DNA of 64,000 nucleotides from Rhodobacteraceae bacterium XHP0102 (GCA_025751475.1 JAOWLD010000004.1:62001-126000), one strand, 5' to 3'. Positions 27,600 to 36,822 are shown, numbered from the stretch's first letter. Notes: generated by a model from the sequence alone, not told the origin. Made by a program: numbers and translations.

Positions 27600-28631
27600 A
27601 TGTCATTTTTCACAGCCCTGTCAGGCTTAAAGGCCGCGCAGACCGATATCTCTTCGACCTCCAACAACATCGCCAATGTGGCCACGCTGGGCTATCATGG
27701 CAGCCGTGTGGAGTTTTCAGATATCTACACCAGTTCCCCACAGGCGAACCCGCGCACTTCGGTTGGGTCAGGTGTGCAAATCTCGCGCATTTCGCGCAGT
27801 TTCGCACAAGGCTCTATGACCTCGACCCAGAACACATTGGATATGGCGATCCAAGGCGCGGGGTTCTTTCGCGTTGAAGCAGGCAAGGAGGGCGGCGCGG
27901 CTGTCTATACCCGCGCAGGGGCTTTCGGCATGGACAACGAAGGGTTCGTTGTGAACTCCAAAGGACAATATTTGACAGGCTACAAAACCGCGGCGGATGG
28001 ATCACCGCTTAATCTTGGGACCGCCGCGCCGTTGCAAGTGCCGCTCAAACAAGGCACGGCCAAGGCCACCGCCAATCTAAGCTTTGGCGCGTCCTTTCCC
28101 GTGGGTGTGATGGGTCAAGCGGGGCAAGCCACCGTGCCGCCCGCAGCCTTTGATCCAACAAATGCACAAAGCTATGCTTTTGCAACGCCGTTGAACCTGC
28201 TCGATCCTGAAGGTCAGCCAATGGACGCGGTCGGATATTTTGCCTTGGCAGACACGCCCGACCTTCTAGACCCTGCCACGCGCTATCAGTTTCACTTGGT
28301 GGTCAATGGTATCGAAGTTGCACCAGATGCGGCGGCAGCGGGGGAAACCTTGCTGGAGTTTGATGCCGATGGGTTCCTGGTCGGTGGCGGTGCGCCAGAA
28401 TTCACCTTCGAGGGGCGCCCCTTGGCCTTTGATCTGCGCCAATCACAATTGGATGCTGCCCGCAGTGCGATGCAGGTCAGCACGATGCAAGGCGATGGCG
28501 AGGTTGCGCGCAAATTGTCGATGATGGAATTGGACGGGGACGGCGTTCTTTGGGCCTCGATCAGCGGCTCGAGGCCGCGGTTCGGAAGGAACTCACGAAT
28601 GGCGGAATTGACCACAGAAATACAGCTGTAG
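27600..28631 (+). pseudogene. flgE: flagellar hook protein FlgE, 3'-truncated
   Basis: From the ATG at 27600 (site AAGGAA upstream) the frame has the hook-protein start FFTALSGLKAAQTDISSTSN, the AIQGAGFFRV motif, and the D1/D2 hook domains. Homology-like sequence ends around LDGDGVLWASIS, near 28565. The remaining about 20 codons are unrelated. The conserved C-terminal part of FlgE, including the helix that polymerises the hook (usually VDLA/EL..LI..Q..YQAN..), is absent. The total of 343 residues is short against roughly 420 in relatives. The tail overlaps a truncated kinase gene on the other strand. Loss of the C-terminal helix should prevent hook assembly. Confidence 0.8.
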
Positions 28632-28951
28632 AAAATGTCAAAGCGCAGTTTTGCAAAACGAAAACTATCAGATTCAATCTGGCCATTGCCTTGCTCTTGT
28701 GCCGCCTGATCGGCGCGTGTCAGCGCCAAAGCCAGCGCAAGGTAGTCGACCTCAATTTGGGACAGGATCCAGCCTTGGTTGTCGCTGTTTGCAGCGCGAA
28801 ACTCTTCGATCCGGCGCTCGAATTTCAATGCGGAGGCCAAAAGGCCCACGCAAGATACAAGCAACAGGATCAATAAGAAAAACCCAGTGCTGCGTCTCCC
28901 GCGGACCCCTTGATTGGCGCTTGACCGCTTTGTGGCGGCCGAGAAGATCAT
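28570..28951 (-). pseudogene. sensor histidine kinase, N-terminal fragment
   Basis: From the ATG at 28951, overlapping the oxidoreductase stop by four bases, the frame gives a membrane helix (TGFFLLILLLVSCVGLLASA, 22-41). A sensory segment follows, with FRAANSDNQGWILSQIEVDY and KLRFDIFYSCISVVNSAIRE up to about residue 120. This resembles the N-terminus of a roseobacter sensor kinase as I recall it. After that the frame runs antisense to flgE, with no HisKA or ATPase domain. The adjoining response regulator at 29831 has thus probably lost its partner. The exact break lies near 28565-28600. Confidence 0.7.
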
Positions 28952-29568
28952 TGCGCGGCGGCCTCGATTGCCACCAATTGCCAGATCGAGAAAGCGTAAA
29001 CCGTCTCAGTCCTAAGGTCTGGGCTGGAGTCATATGGGAACACCAACCAAAGCGGGCCTTTGTCACGGATCGAAAATGCTTCGCCATTTATGCGATTGGC
29101 AACGATTGGATAATCCGCGCTCATTGCGCTGCAAGGCATCTCAACTGCGTAATCATTCGCCGCAACCATTCGCAGGGAGGGGGCGGTGAGGGCTGTGTCT
29201 TCGGTCGCGTCCCCTAACCCGAAGAAACCCATCACCCGCGCGATCACGCCCGCGTCCTCGGCTTCGTCTGTCGATTGATCCGCAATACAAGGGTGATCAG
29301 CCCCAAACCCTGTTGCCGTCAACACATCAATCAAGGCAGGGCCAGAAAATTCCTGCGGGCCTTCCGTCCAGATTGTTGTGGTCGTAAATGTTTTTTGCGG
29401 CAATGCCAGAAGCGCTGCATCATCCAAGAGGGTCGCCTCTACAGCGGCATCTGGTGTGATGGTTAATTCTGCATCGGCGGCCAAAGCGCTTTGGCCATTT
29501 GCTGTAAGAATAGCGCCGCAAAGCATCACACTTGCTGCGCCGCGAAAGAATACGCGGTTCAAGGTCAT
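28948..29568 (-). CDS. exported molybdopterin-oxidoreductase-like domain protein
   Basis: The roughly 206-residue protein has a signal peptide (RVFFRGAASVMLCGAILTANGQSALA). Its body includes KTFTTTTIWTEGPQEFSGPALID and PLWLVFPYDSSPDLRTET, like the sulfite-oxidase-type molybdopterin fold often found beside a sensor kinase and LuxR regulator in Rhodobacteraceae. The usual cofactor Cys is not clearly seen, so it may be a sensory rather than catalytic protein. The ATG at 29568 is preferred because the longer frame would begin before the signal peptide. A truncated kinase gene follows. Confidence 0.7.
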   Translation of the reverse strand: MTLNRVFFRGAASVMLCGAILTANGQSALAADAELTITPDAAVEATLLDDAALLALPQKTFTTTTIWTEGPQEFSGPALIDVLTATGFGADHPCIADQSTDEAEDAGVIARVMGFFGLGDATEDTALTAPSLRMVAANDYAVEMPCSAMSADYPIVANRINGEAFSIRDKGPLWLVFPYDSSPDLRTETVYAFSIWQLVAIEAAAQ

Positions 29569-29830
29569 TTTTATCCATCCCAGTCTAGCTTGCAAAATAA
29601 TATACCATCCATGTTGTTTTTTTATGGTATCGAAAGATAGTTATACCTATCTATCGTTTATAATTTTCCGAGTAAGTATAGGGGTGCTGCCAAAGACTGG
29701 CACGAATTTTGAAATGATAGTCATATAGAATAACTCTATATGAAACTTGTGTATTTCGTATACAGAGTTGTCCACGTTGGACAGTGCCGCGCGATTTGGA
29801 AGATGTAGACGTATCTATTGGGAGATTAAA

Positions 29831-30469
29831 ATGTCCGATGAGACTGGAGGCGACACTGTCCTCAAAGTGTTGATCGCGGATGATCATCGCTTGTTGGGTG
29901 AAGCGGTCGCGAACCTTTTGAAGACGGGCGCAGGATATACTGTGCGCACAAGCGAAAGTTACGAAACCACCCTGACCGCCTTGAGCGAAGCACGGTTTGA
30001 CATTGTGCTGTTGGATTTAAAGATGCCCGGGATGGTGGGGCTGGCCTCGGTGCGGACTGTCATCGAGAAGGCAGTAAACGGCAAAGTGGTGTTGTTTACA
30101 GGGCAGGTTGATCGGCATTTTCTCAATTCGGCGCTGGAATTGGGCGTCAAAGGTCTGATCCCGAAAACCATGCCGTTGCAATCACTGGTCTCGGTGATCC
30201 AATTGATTCAATCGGGGCAGGTCTTTGTGCCCATGCATGATACGGTCGCGCCCATACCGCAGGCAGGACAAAGCGATGTTCCGCTGACAGAGAAAGAATT
30301 CTTCGTGCTGCGTTTGGCGGCGGATGGTCTCACCAACAAGGAAATCGCCCGTGACATGGGCACGACCGAAGTGACGGTGAAGATGCATATGCGGTCGGTC
30401 TGCAAGAAGCTTGGCGCGCGCAACCGCGCCCATGCGGCGATCATCAGCCGCGAGCGCGCCATTTTGTAG
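29831..30469 (+). CDS. LuxR/NarL-type response regulator
   Basis: The 212-residue protein has a receiver domain with the acidic pair in VLIADDHRLLGEAV, phospho-acceptor Asp in DIVLLDLKMPG, and conserved Lys in GLIPKTMP. A LuxR HTH follows (LTEKEFFVLRLAADGLTNKE and TTEVTVKMHMRSVCKKLGA). The ATG at 29831 has GGGAG just upstream. It is divergent from the exported oxidoreductase and its kinase, an arrangement in which all three would form one signalling unit. The kinase is truncated here, so the regulator may be orphaned or receive phosphate from another source. Confidence 0.9.
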   Translation: MSDETGGDTVLKVLIADDHRLLGEAVANLLKTGAGYTVRTSESYETTLTALSEARFDIVLLDLKMPGMVGLASVRTVIEKAVNGKVVLFTGQVDRHFLNSALELGVKGLIPKTMPLQSLVSVIQLIQSGQVFVPMHDTVAPIPQAGQSDVPLTEKEFFVLRLAADGLTNKEIARDMGTTEVTVKMHMRSVCKKLGARNRAHAAIISRERAIL

Positions 30470-30502
30470 CGTGGTTTTGGATGGCGGTTGGTCTGAGATA
30501 AT

Positions 30503-30577
30503 TGGCTGGGGTGGTAGGATTCGAACCTACGGTACGCGGTACCAAAAACCGTTGCCTTACCACTTGGCTACACCCCA
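30503..30577 (-). tRNA. tRNA-Gln (anticodon TTG)
   Basis: On the minus strand the sequence begins TGGGGTGTAGCCAAGTGGTA, has anticodon loop TTTTGGT with TTG, a T arm GGTTCGAATCC, and a 3' end pairing CACCCCA followed by G and an encoded CCA. All four arms fold and the length is 75 with CCA. Confidence 0.97.
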
Positions 30578-30657
30578 ACCGTGACGCGCTAGTTACTTTG
30601 CGCGTGGCGTAGGATCAAGACCCTAGTGCGAAAAATCTTCTGTTTATTTTTACAGGC

Positions 30658-32154
30658 TCAAATCGTCTGATCATAGGCCCCCACATCGGGTTCTGTGCGG
30701 ATAATTCTGTCGAGGTCATGAAAGATCGCGCGCATTTCCGCTTCGCTTTCGGGGCTTTCACAAACAACCACCAAATTCGGCGTGTTGGAGGAAGCACGCA
30801 CAAGGCCCCAGCCGCCATTCTCTAGCATCACCCGTGCGCCGTTGACGGTGACAACATCGACAATCTTCTGTCCGCCAAGTGCGCCGCCGTCAGAGTGCAG
30901 CTTGGTCAGCTTGGCGACCAGTCGCGCCAAGACGTCGTATTTCAGCGTGTCCGCGCAATAGGGTGACATGGTGGGCGTGGCATAGGTCTGCGGCAAGGCG
31001 CGGCGCAGGTCTGCCATCGACATTTCTGGGTTGCGATTCATCAATTTGCAAATTTCAACCGCGACCCGCATCCCGCAGTCATAGCCCCGCCCCAAGGGGG
31101 GCGCGAAGAAATAGTGGCCCGACTTCTCGAACCCCGCAAGCGCGCCCAATTCATGCACGCGGCGTTTCATGTGGCTGTGGCCCGTTTTCCAGTAATCCGC
31201 CCGCGCGCCCAAGGCGCGCAGTTCAGGGTCAGAGGCATACAGCCCCGTGGATTTTACATCCGCCACGAAAATCGCACCCTTGTGATGCTTGGCCAAATCA
31301 CGGGCGAGGATCACGCCCATCTTATCGGCAAAAATTTCTTCGCCTTCATTGTCCACCACGCCACAACGATCCCCATCGCCATCAAACCCAAGCGCAAAAT
31401 CGGCAGATGTCTGGCGCACCGTATCGGCCATGTCATGCAGCATTTCCAAGGCTTCTGGATTCGGGTTGTAATGGGGAAACGTGTAATCGAGTGTATTGTA
31501 AGAGGGGATCACCTCTACCCCCATCCGCGCGAATAATTCAGGCGCAAAGGCCGAGGCCGTGCCATTGCCCGTTGCGCAGACCACGCGCAGCTTGCGGGTC
31601 ATTTTGAAGTCGCCAACGAGGTCATCCAAATAAGCCTCTTTGACCCCATCGACAAATTCATACGCACCGCCCCCGCGCGAAACCCCTTCGCCGCCAAGCA
31701 CGATGTCACGCAGGCGCGCCATCTCTACAGGGCCATGGGTGAGGGGCTTTTCAAACCCCATCTTTACGCCCGTCCAGCCATTTGGATTATGGCTGGCTGT
31801 CACCATGGCCACGGCGGGTGCATCAAGGTGAAATTGCGCGAAATAGGCCATCGGGCTTAGGGCAGGGCCAATATCCCGCACTTTGATCCCCGCTTGCATC
31901 AAGCCCAAGATCAGCGCGTTTTTGACCGATAGAGAATAGTCGCGGTAGTCATTGGCGACCACGATTTCGGGTCGAATTCCCGCCTCATGCATCTGTGTGC
32001 CAAGCCCTAGACCCAAGGCTGTAACACCTGGCAGGTTGATTTCCTCGGGAAACCGCCAACGCGCGTCATATTCGCGAAACCCCGTTGGTTTGATCATCGG
32101 GTCGCGCAGGAATTCCCATGTGTTCGGCGTAACCTCGGCAAGGGGTTTCATCAT
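30658..32154 (-). CDS. phosphomannomutase / phosphoglucomutase
   Basis: The 498-residue enzyme of the alpha-D-phosphohexomutase family moves phosphate between C6 and C1 of mannose or glucose. It has the phosphoserine loop TASHNPNGWTG near residues 119-129, the magnesium loop GFDGDGDRCG near 255-264, and sugar and phosphate motifs GHSHMKRR and RASSNTPNLVV near the C-terminus. It lies at the end of the kpsT-kpsE-kdsA block on the same strand, so it probably supplies hexose-1-phosphate for capsule or LPS sugar nucleotides. Two adjacent ATGs (32154, 32151) are possible starts. Confidence 0.92.
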   Translation of the reverse strand: MMKPLAEVTPNTWEFLRDPMIKPTGFREYDARWRFPEEINLPGVTALGLGLGTQMHEAGIRPEIVVANDYRDYSLSVKNALILGLMQAGIKVRDIGPALSPMAYFAQFHLDAPAVAMVTASHNPNGWTGVKMGFEKPLTHGPVEMARLRDIVLGGEGVSRGGGAYEFVDGVKEAYLDDLVGDFKMTRKLRVVCATGNGTASAFAPELFARMGVEVIPSYNTLDYTFPHYNPNPEALEMLHDMADTVRQTSADFALGFDGDGDRCGVVDNEGEEIFADKMGVILARDLAKHHKGAIFVADVKSTGLYASDPELRALGARADYWKTGHSHMKRRVHELGALAGFEKSGHYFFAPPLGRGYDCGMRVAVEICKLMNRNPEMSMADLRRALPQTYATPTMSPYCADTLKYDVLARLVAKLTKLHSDGGALGGQKIVDVVTVNGARVMLENGGWGLVRASSNTPNLVVVCESPESEAEMRAIFHDLDRIIRTEPDVGAYDQTI

Positions 32155-32178
32155 GGCGGTGTCCTTTTTGGGGAGGGG

Positions 32179-33012
32179 TCAAAGACGAATTGGATTGGCC
32201 TTGGCCAGCCGATCAAGCTGCATCAGCATATCAATCAATGCGGGCATATCCGAGAGTTTGATCATATTTGGGCCATCGCAAGGGGCGTTATCAGGGTCTT
32301 GATGCGTCTCGGTAAAGACCGCCGCGACCCCGACCGCCACGGCCGCACGCGCCAACACAGGGGCGAATTCGCGCTGTCCGCCCGATGCGCCGCCCAAGCC
32401 CCCGGGTTGTGCGACAGCATGGGTCGCATCCATCACAACGGGACAGCCCGTTTTTGCCATTTCAGGCAAAGACTGCATATCCACCACGAGGCGGTTATAG
32501 CCGAAACTGACCCCACGCTCGGTCAGGAGGATACGGTCATTGCCCGTGCTTTCGATTTTAGCAACCACATTGGGAATATCCCAAGGGGCAAGAAACTGCC
32601 CCTTCTTCACATTGATCACGGCGCCCGTTTTGCCCGCCGCCAGCAAAAGCGCGGTTTGGCGGCAGAGAAAGGCGGGGATTTGCAGAACGTCCACCACCTC
32701 GGCCACAGGCGCGCATTGTTCTTTTTCGTGAATGTCCGTCAGAACAGGCACCCCAAGCGCAGATTTGACGGATGCCAAAACCGCAAGCCCCTTGTCCAAC
32801 CCCAAGGGCGGTGCGGCATTCAGCGAGGTGCGATTGGCCTTATCAAAGCTACCCTTGAAAATATATTGCGCGCCTGCCTTGTCGCAGGCCTCTTTCAGGA
32901 CACCCGCAATCATCTGCGCGTGATCTGCGCTTTCCAATTGGCAAGGCCCCGCAATAAGGGTGAGTGGACGGTCATTGCCGACCGTCAGATTTCCGATTTG
33001 CACGTCTCTCAT
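32179..33012 (-). CDS. kdsA: 3-deoxy-8-phosphooctulonate (Kdo-8-P) synthase
   Basis: KdsA condenses arabinose-5-phosphate and PEP to Kdo-8-phosphate. The 277-residue protein has LIAGPCQLESADHAQ near 19-33, YIFKGSFDKANRTSLN, LTDIHEKEQC, and a metal or substrate region MDATHAVAQPGGLGGASGG. The residue at the start of YIFKGSFDKANR and the DIHE context fit the common form; metal dependence is not judged. Being four bases after kpsE, it is probably dedicated to Kdo for a capsule linker, though it may also serve lipid A. Confidence 0.94.
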   Translation of the reverse strand: MRDVQIGNLTVGNDRPLTLIAGPCQLESADHAQMIAGVLKEACDKAGAQYIFKGSFDKANRTSLNAAPPLGLDKGLAVLASVKSALGVPVLTDIHEKEQCAPVAEVVDVLQIPAFLCRQTALLLAAGKTGAVINVKKGQFLAPWDIPNVVAKIESTGNDRILLTERGVSFGYNRLVVDMQSLPEMAKTGCPVVMDATHAVAQPGGLGGASGGQREFAPVLARAAVAVGVAAVFTETHQDPDNAPCDGPNMIKLSDMPALIDMLMQLDRLAKANPIRL

Positions 33013-33016
33013 GGGT

Positions 33017-34660
33017 TTATGCCGATACCTGTTCGCGAAGAATGGATGCTGTCATCGATATCAACAGGTAGATGCCCGAAAAGACAAGGAAGGCAAGCAA
33101 GGTATTTTCAAAACTGCGCGGATAGGCCGCCTCGTCAGGGGCGACAGGAAAGACCCCGATAGACAGGTAAAGGGTTTGGCGGTTGGCTTCGATCCGCGCG
33201 CTTTCCATCTGCTGCAAGGCCTGACTGAGCATCTGCTGGCGGGTTTCGAGGTCCGTTTCAGCGACCATCAATTCCGATTGCACCCGCGCAAGCGAGGTTG
33301 CACCCGTATCTGTATCGGTCAAACCGCTGCGCAAGCTTGTGATGAGTTCCTCAAGGCTTGCGATATTGCGCTCGGCCACTTCGACACGGGTGGCATTCGG
33401 GCGTGGGTTTGATTGCAATTCGGCAAGGCGCAGACGCTCTTCTTGCAGTTGCAGCTCGAAATTTGAGATTTGTTGGAAAACGGTTGCCACTTCGCGATCT
33501 GCGGAAAGAATGCCGCGCCGCTCTTGCAGCTCAATCACCCGCTGTCGGGCGGACATCATATTCACCTCCGCTTCCTCATAACTTTCGCGGGCGCCGCGCA
33601 TTTGGTCCTCGCGCAGGCGTTGGCTCATTTGATCCACGCGTTCCTCCGCATAGGTGATCAATGCGGTTGAAAAATTCTGTGAGGTTTCAGGATCGGCCGC
33701 CCGCACCTCCATTTTGATCAAGCCTTCAGTCGGGTCGTATCCGATGGTCAAATGGCGCAGATAGGTGTCATACAGCGCCTCGGCGCTTGCATCGGGTGCC
33801 AACCGCGTCAGCGGGTCCAGTTGTGGATTGCTGAAATGTTCTCGTAGACCCATTTCCGCGTCCAGCCTTAACATCGCCTCGCGGCTTGTCAGATAGCTTT
33901 GCACGGTGATGCTTTCTTGCACGGTTGCAAAACTTGACCCGCCCAAAAGACCACCAATGCCCGAACCGCCTGTTTGCGCCTCCGCTTTTTGGATGATGAA
34001 CTCCGTGTTGGTTGCATACATCGGTGTGGCGATCATGAAAAAATACCAACCCACCAGAATTGTCGGCAGCATGACAAAGAATGACAAACGCGCGCCCAGA
34101 AGCAGAAGCTTCCGCTTGCGTCTTGCGGCAATCTCTTGCTGCACGTGACGGATTTCCGCCATACGGGCGGCCTCATCCATGGGTGCAGGTGCGGCGGTTG
34201 CGGGCAGGGTGCCTTGTGTGACCCGCGCGGGAAGGTTCTGGCCGCCACTGTTTTCGCTGTCGGCGCTGCCTGAAAAAAGATTGACCATTGGGGTGCGGGC
34301 AAAAGGATCAAGCCCCTTCAGCCGCAACAAGCGCACGGCATCAAAATCTGACGCAGGCTCAAGCCCGTGTTTCATCGCCAAGCGCCGCGCCATCCGCAAT
34401 TGGCGCCCTGTCAGCCCTTCACGGCGGATTTCGGCCAGTGCCGATTCAATCGCCTGCGCTTCGCTTTGTGCCTGAGGCAGGCGTGTTTTGCCTGCCGCAT
34501 GGGCCGCCGAACCAGGGAAAACTCGTTCGCCAAACCCGTCATCCCGATTGTCGAATGGCGCATCCTGCGGATCGATGGTTGGGGCCGATGTGCCCGAAGA
34601 CGTGCCCCCGGATATGCCTGAGCCGAAACGGAATTTGCGGGCCTTAGGTGGAGTAGTCAT
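33017..34660 (-). CDS. kpsE: capsule polysaccharide export inner-membrane protein KpsE-like
   Basis: The 547-residue protein is a polysaccharide co-polymerase type protein. It has a long cytoplasmic N-terminal region (1-180) rich in basic residues, a first membrane helix near 186-211 (FFVMLPTILVGWYFFMI), and a periplasmic domain starting ATPMYATNTEFIIQKAEAQT. A coiled-coil part follows (VNMMSARQRVIELQERRGIL to about 440), and a second helix lies near 515-540. KpsE links the KpsMT exporter to the outer-membrane channel. The ATG at 34660 overlaps the end of kpsT by 17 bases. The N-terminal extension is longer than in E. coli KpsE. Confidence 0.87.
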   Translation of the reverse strand: MTTPPKARKFRFGSGISGGTSSGTSAPTIDPQDAPFDNRDDGFGERVFPGSAAHAAGKTRLPQAQSEAQAIESALAEIRREGLTGRQLRMARRLAMKHGLEPASDFDAVRLLRLKGLDPFARTPMVNLFSGSADSENSGGQNLPARVTQGTLPATAAPAPMDEAARMAEIRHVQQEIAARRKRKLLLLGARLSFFVMLPTILVGWYFFMIATPMYATNTEFIIQKAEAQTGGSGIGGLLGGSSFATVQESITVQSYLTSREAMLRLDAEMGLREHFSNPQLDPLTRLAPDASAEALYDTYLRHLTIGYDPTEGLIKMEVRAADPETSQNFSTALITYAEERVDQMSQRLREDQMRGARESYEEAEVNMMSARQRVIELQERRGILSADREVATVFQQISNFELQLQEERLRLAELQSNPRPNATRVEVAERNIASLEELITSLRSGLTDTDTGATSLARVQSELMVAETDLETRQQMLSQALQQMESARIEANRQTLYLSIGVFPVAPDEAAYPRSFENTLLAFLVFSGIYLLISMTASILREQVSA

Positions 34661-35297
34661 AAAGCGCCTTTGCCTCCTCCAAGTTATTGAAACGGTAGAG
34701 CGCGCCATCCCGCAAAACTGCGGCTTTCTGTGCGAAGCGCTCCACTGTTTGCATTTGGTGTGATACGATAACGACCGTTGCCGATTTCAGGCGATCCGCA
34801 AGGATCGAGCCTGCACGGCGATTGAATTCTGCATCGGTTGAGGAGGGCATCCCCTCATCAATCAGGTATATGTCAAATTCCAGCGCGAGCATGAGGGAGA
34901 AGGAAAACCGCGCCCGCATCCCTGAAGAATAGGTGCCAATCGGATTGTCAAAATACTCCCCAAGATCACAGACCCAGCGACAGAAGGCTTGCACATAATC
35001 CGCGTCCAATCCGTAAAGATGCGCGATGTAGCGTGCATTCTCGCTTGCAGAAAGGCGAGCGACCACGCCGCCCATAAAGCCCAAAGGAAAAGAAATACGG
35101 CAGCCGCGATAGATCTCGCCCTCATCGGGTTTCTCAAGACCCGCCATCATATTGATGAGCGTGGTTTTGCCCGTTCCGTTGGGGGCCAAAATCCCCAGAG
35201 ACTGCCCCAGCTCCACCCGAAACGAGGCGCGGTCTAGGATCACCTTGCGTTGGGTGCCCGTCCAAAAAGATTTGGAAACATTCACAAATTCGAGCAT
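34644..35297 (-). CDS. kpsT: capsule polysaccharide ABC transporter ATP-binding protein KpsT-like
   Basis: The 217-residue ATPase has Walker A LGILAPNGTGKTTL near 34-47, a shortened signature YSSGMRARFSFSLML near 134-148, Walker B FDIYLIDEGMPSSTD, and VIVSHQMQTV. This matches KpsT of group 2-type capsule exporters. The permease KpsM is expected beside it but is not in this window; the DNA upstream carries a divergent gene. The ATG at 35297 fits the family start MLEFVNVSKSF. The region to 35563 is AT-rich and probably holds divergent promoters. Confidence 0.88.
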   Translation of the reverse strand: MLEFVNVSKSFWTGTQRKVILDRASFRVELGQSLGILAPNGTGKTTLINMMAGLEKPDEGEIYRGCRISFPLGFMGGVVARLSASENARYIAHLYGLDADYVQAFCRWVCDLGEYFDNPIGTYSSGMRARFSFSLMLALEFDIYLIDEGMPSSTDAEFNRRAGSILADRLKSATVVIVSHQMQTVERFAQKAAVLRDGALYRFNNLEEAKALYDYST

Positions 35298-35563
35298 TCT
35301 CAGCCCTATACCGCCTGCAATTGTGCCAATGTTCTGGCTGTTTTTTGCATATATGCCATTTATACATGGTTTGTGTCTATGAATTATATGTTGAGATGGG
35401 GCTTTGGCCCTCAAATGTCTCCCCCAGTTTTTCCAAAATCATCAACCAGACTTGCGTCATCGCTGTTGGCACAATACGGCTTGGCGGGAGATGAATTCTG
35501 TGCGGTTGGTCCGATGTGATCCGATCATCCGTGCTGATGGGCATAAGACAGGAGGCCCCGATT

Positions 35564-36376
35564 GTGACCGCTTCAAGCGATTCCATAGCTCTCACGCCGT
35601 TGGATCAGGCATCCGTTCAGATGCAGGCGGCAGAGCACGCCGAAGCGGCGCGATTGCGGTTTTATGATCGGCTCTTGTCGGCTGAATTGTTCGTCCTGCT
35701 CAACACCCCCGCACAGGCGCAAGATGGAAAAATTGATCCCAAAATCCTGTCTTCGGAGGGAACGGATTTTGTTTTGGCCTTCGATACGGAGGAGCGGCTT
35801 TCGCAGTTTGTCGAAGGGACTGAGGCCCCATATGCCGCACTGACAGGGCGTGCGTTGGCGGGGATGTTGGCCCCGCTCAATATTGGATTGGGTCTGAACC
35901 TTGGGGTCGCGCCGAGTGAAACCCTTTTGGATGGGGCGGCGATGGTGTGGCTGCATGAGATCGGCGTGGGGGCACCGACCGCCCTAGATGCGCGGCCTGT
36001 GTCGGTTATGGCCCCGCGCGCATTGCCCCAAGATTTGCTGCTTGCCCTAGATGGCAAGTTGGCGGGTCTGGAGGGGCTGGCCTCCAGTGCCTATCTCGCC
36101 TTGGTGGACTATCAAGATGGGAGCAGAAACCATATTTTGTGCTTTGTGGATGCAGCGCCAGAGGCGCATGACGCGCTGGCGCGGGCTGTGTCGCAATCGC
36201 TGCATCTGTCTGGCGTTGAAGCCGCCGTCCTTGACGTGGCGTTCTTGCCTGCGTCTGATCCCTTTGTGGCCAAACTTGCAAAGCACGGTTTGCGCTTTGA
36301 TCTGCCGCAGCCCCAAAAGCCCCAAGTCCGCCCCGCTCCAGGAACGGATCCCGATAACCCGCCAAAGCTACGCTAA
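35564..36376 (+). CDS. SseB-family protein
   Basis: The roughly 270-residue protein has an SseB N-terminal domain: LRFYDRLLSAELFVLLNTPA near 30-50, then DFVLAFDTEERLSQFV and LTGRALAGMLAP. A SseB-type C-terminal part includes SSAYLALVDYQDGSRNHILC. Its biochemical role is unknown. A GTG start at 35564 is chosen because AGGAGG lies eight bases upstream. The ATG at 35537 and the longer frame have no such site. It is divergent from kpsT and followed by a MAPEG gene 29 bases on. Confidence 0.82.
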   Translation: MTASSDSIALTPLDQASVQMQAAEHAEAARLRFYDRLLSAELFVLLNTPAQAQDGKIDPKILSSEGTDFVLAFDTEERLSQFVEGTEAPYAALTGRALAGMLAPLNIGLGLNLGVAPSETLLDGAAMVWLHEIGVGAPTALDARPVSVMAPRALPQDLLLALDGKLAGLEGLASSAYLALVDYQDGSRNHILCFVDAAPEAHDALARAVSQSLHLSGVEAAVLDVAFLPASDPFVAKLAKHGLRFDLPQPQKPQVRPAPGTDPDNPPKLR

Positions 36377-36405
36377 TCTGGCATCTGCAAAAGAAAGGTT
36401 CCACC

Positions 36406-36807
36406 ATGCAAGTTGAAATGACGACCGAGCTTTATATCCTCGCGCTTGCCTTCTTTTTGCAGGTGGTTCAGCTGATGCTTTACGGGGTGGTTGCCAATTT
36501 ACAGGTGGGCAAGGCCTATTCAATGGGCGCGCGGGACGAGCCGAAAACTTTGTCTGGCGTGGCGGGACGTCTACAGCGTGCGCTCAACAATCATTTCGAG
36601 GCTCTGATCCTTTTTGCCATTGCTGTTGGACTGGTCACCGCGCTTGATGCCTCTAATGCCTTCACCGCGTTTTGCGCCCATGCCTATCTCGTGGCGCGGA
36701 TATTATATGTGCCCGCCTATGCCCAAGGGCTGAATCCATGGCGCTCCATCATCTGGGCGATTGGGTTTTTCGCGACAATCGCAATGGTTGTGATCGCAGT
36801 GTTTTAA
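36406..36807 (+). CDS. MAPEG family membrane protein
   Basis: The 133-residue protein has four membrane helices and the MAPEG pattern: QRALNNHFEALILFAIAVGL near 58-77 with the N-H-x-E motif, then ARILYVPAYAQGLNPWRSII near 97-116. Relatives are glutathione-linked membrane enzymes, though bacterial members are mostly uncharacterised. In Rhodobacterales a gene of this type sits between sucB and lpd. Here the MAPEG-lpd pair remains without sucAB. Its stop codon overlaps a palindrome shared with the GntR gene. Confidence 0.85.
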   Translation: MQVEMTTELYILALAFFLQVVQLMLYGVVANLQVGKAYSMGARDEPKTLSGVAGRLQRALNNHFEALILFAIAVGLVTALDASNAFTAFCAHAYLVARILYVPAYAQGLNPWRSIIWAIGFFATIAMVVIAVF

Positions 36808-36822
36808 TTTGTGATCACAAAT
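36807..36822. promoter_or_regulatory. candidate GntR operator upstream of lpd
   Basis: ATTTGTGATCACAAAT is a perfect 16-base palindrome that begins in the last base of the MAPEG stop codon and lies about 150 bases before the lpd start. A 12-base core of it recurs immediately upstream of the GntR gene at 39204, which makes that regulator the best candidate to bind it. Confidence 0.55.
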
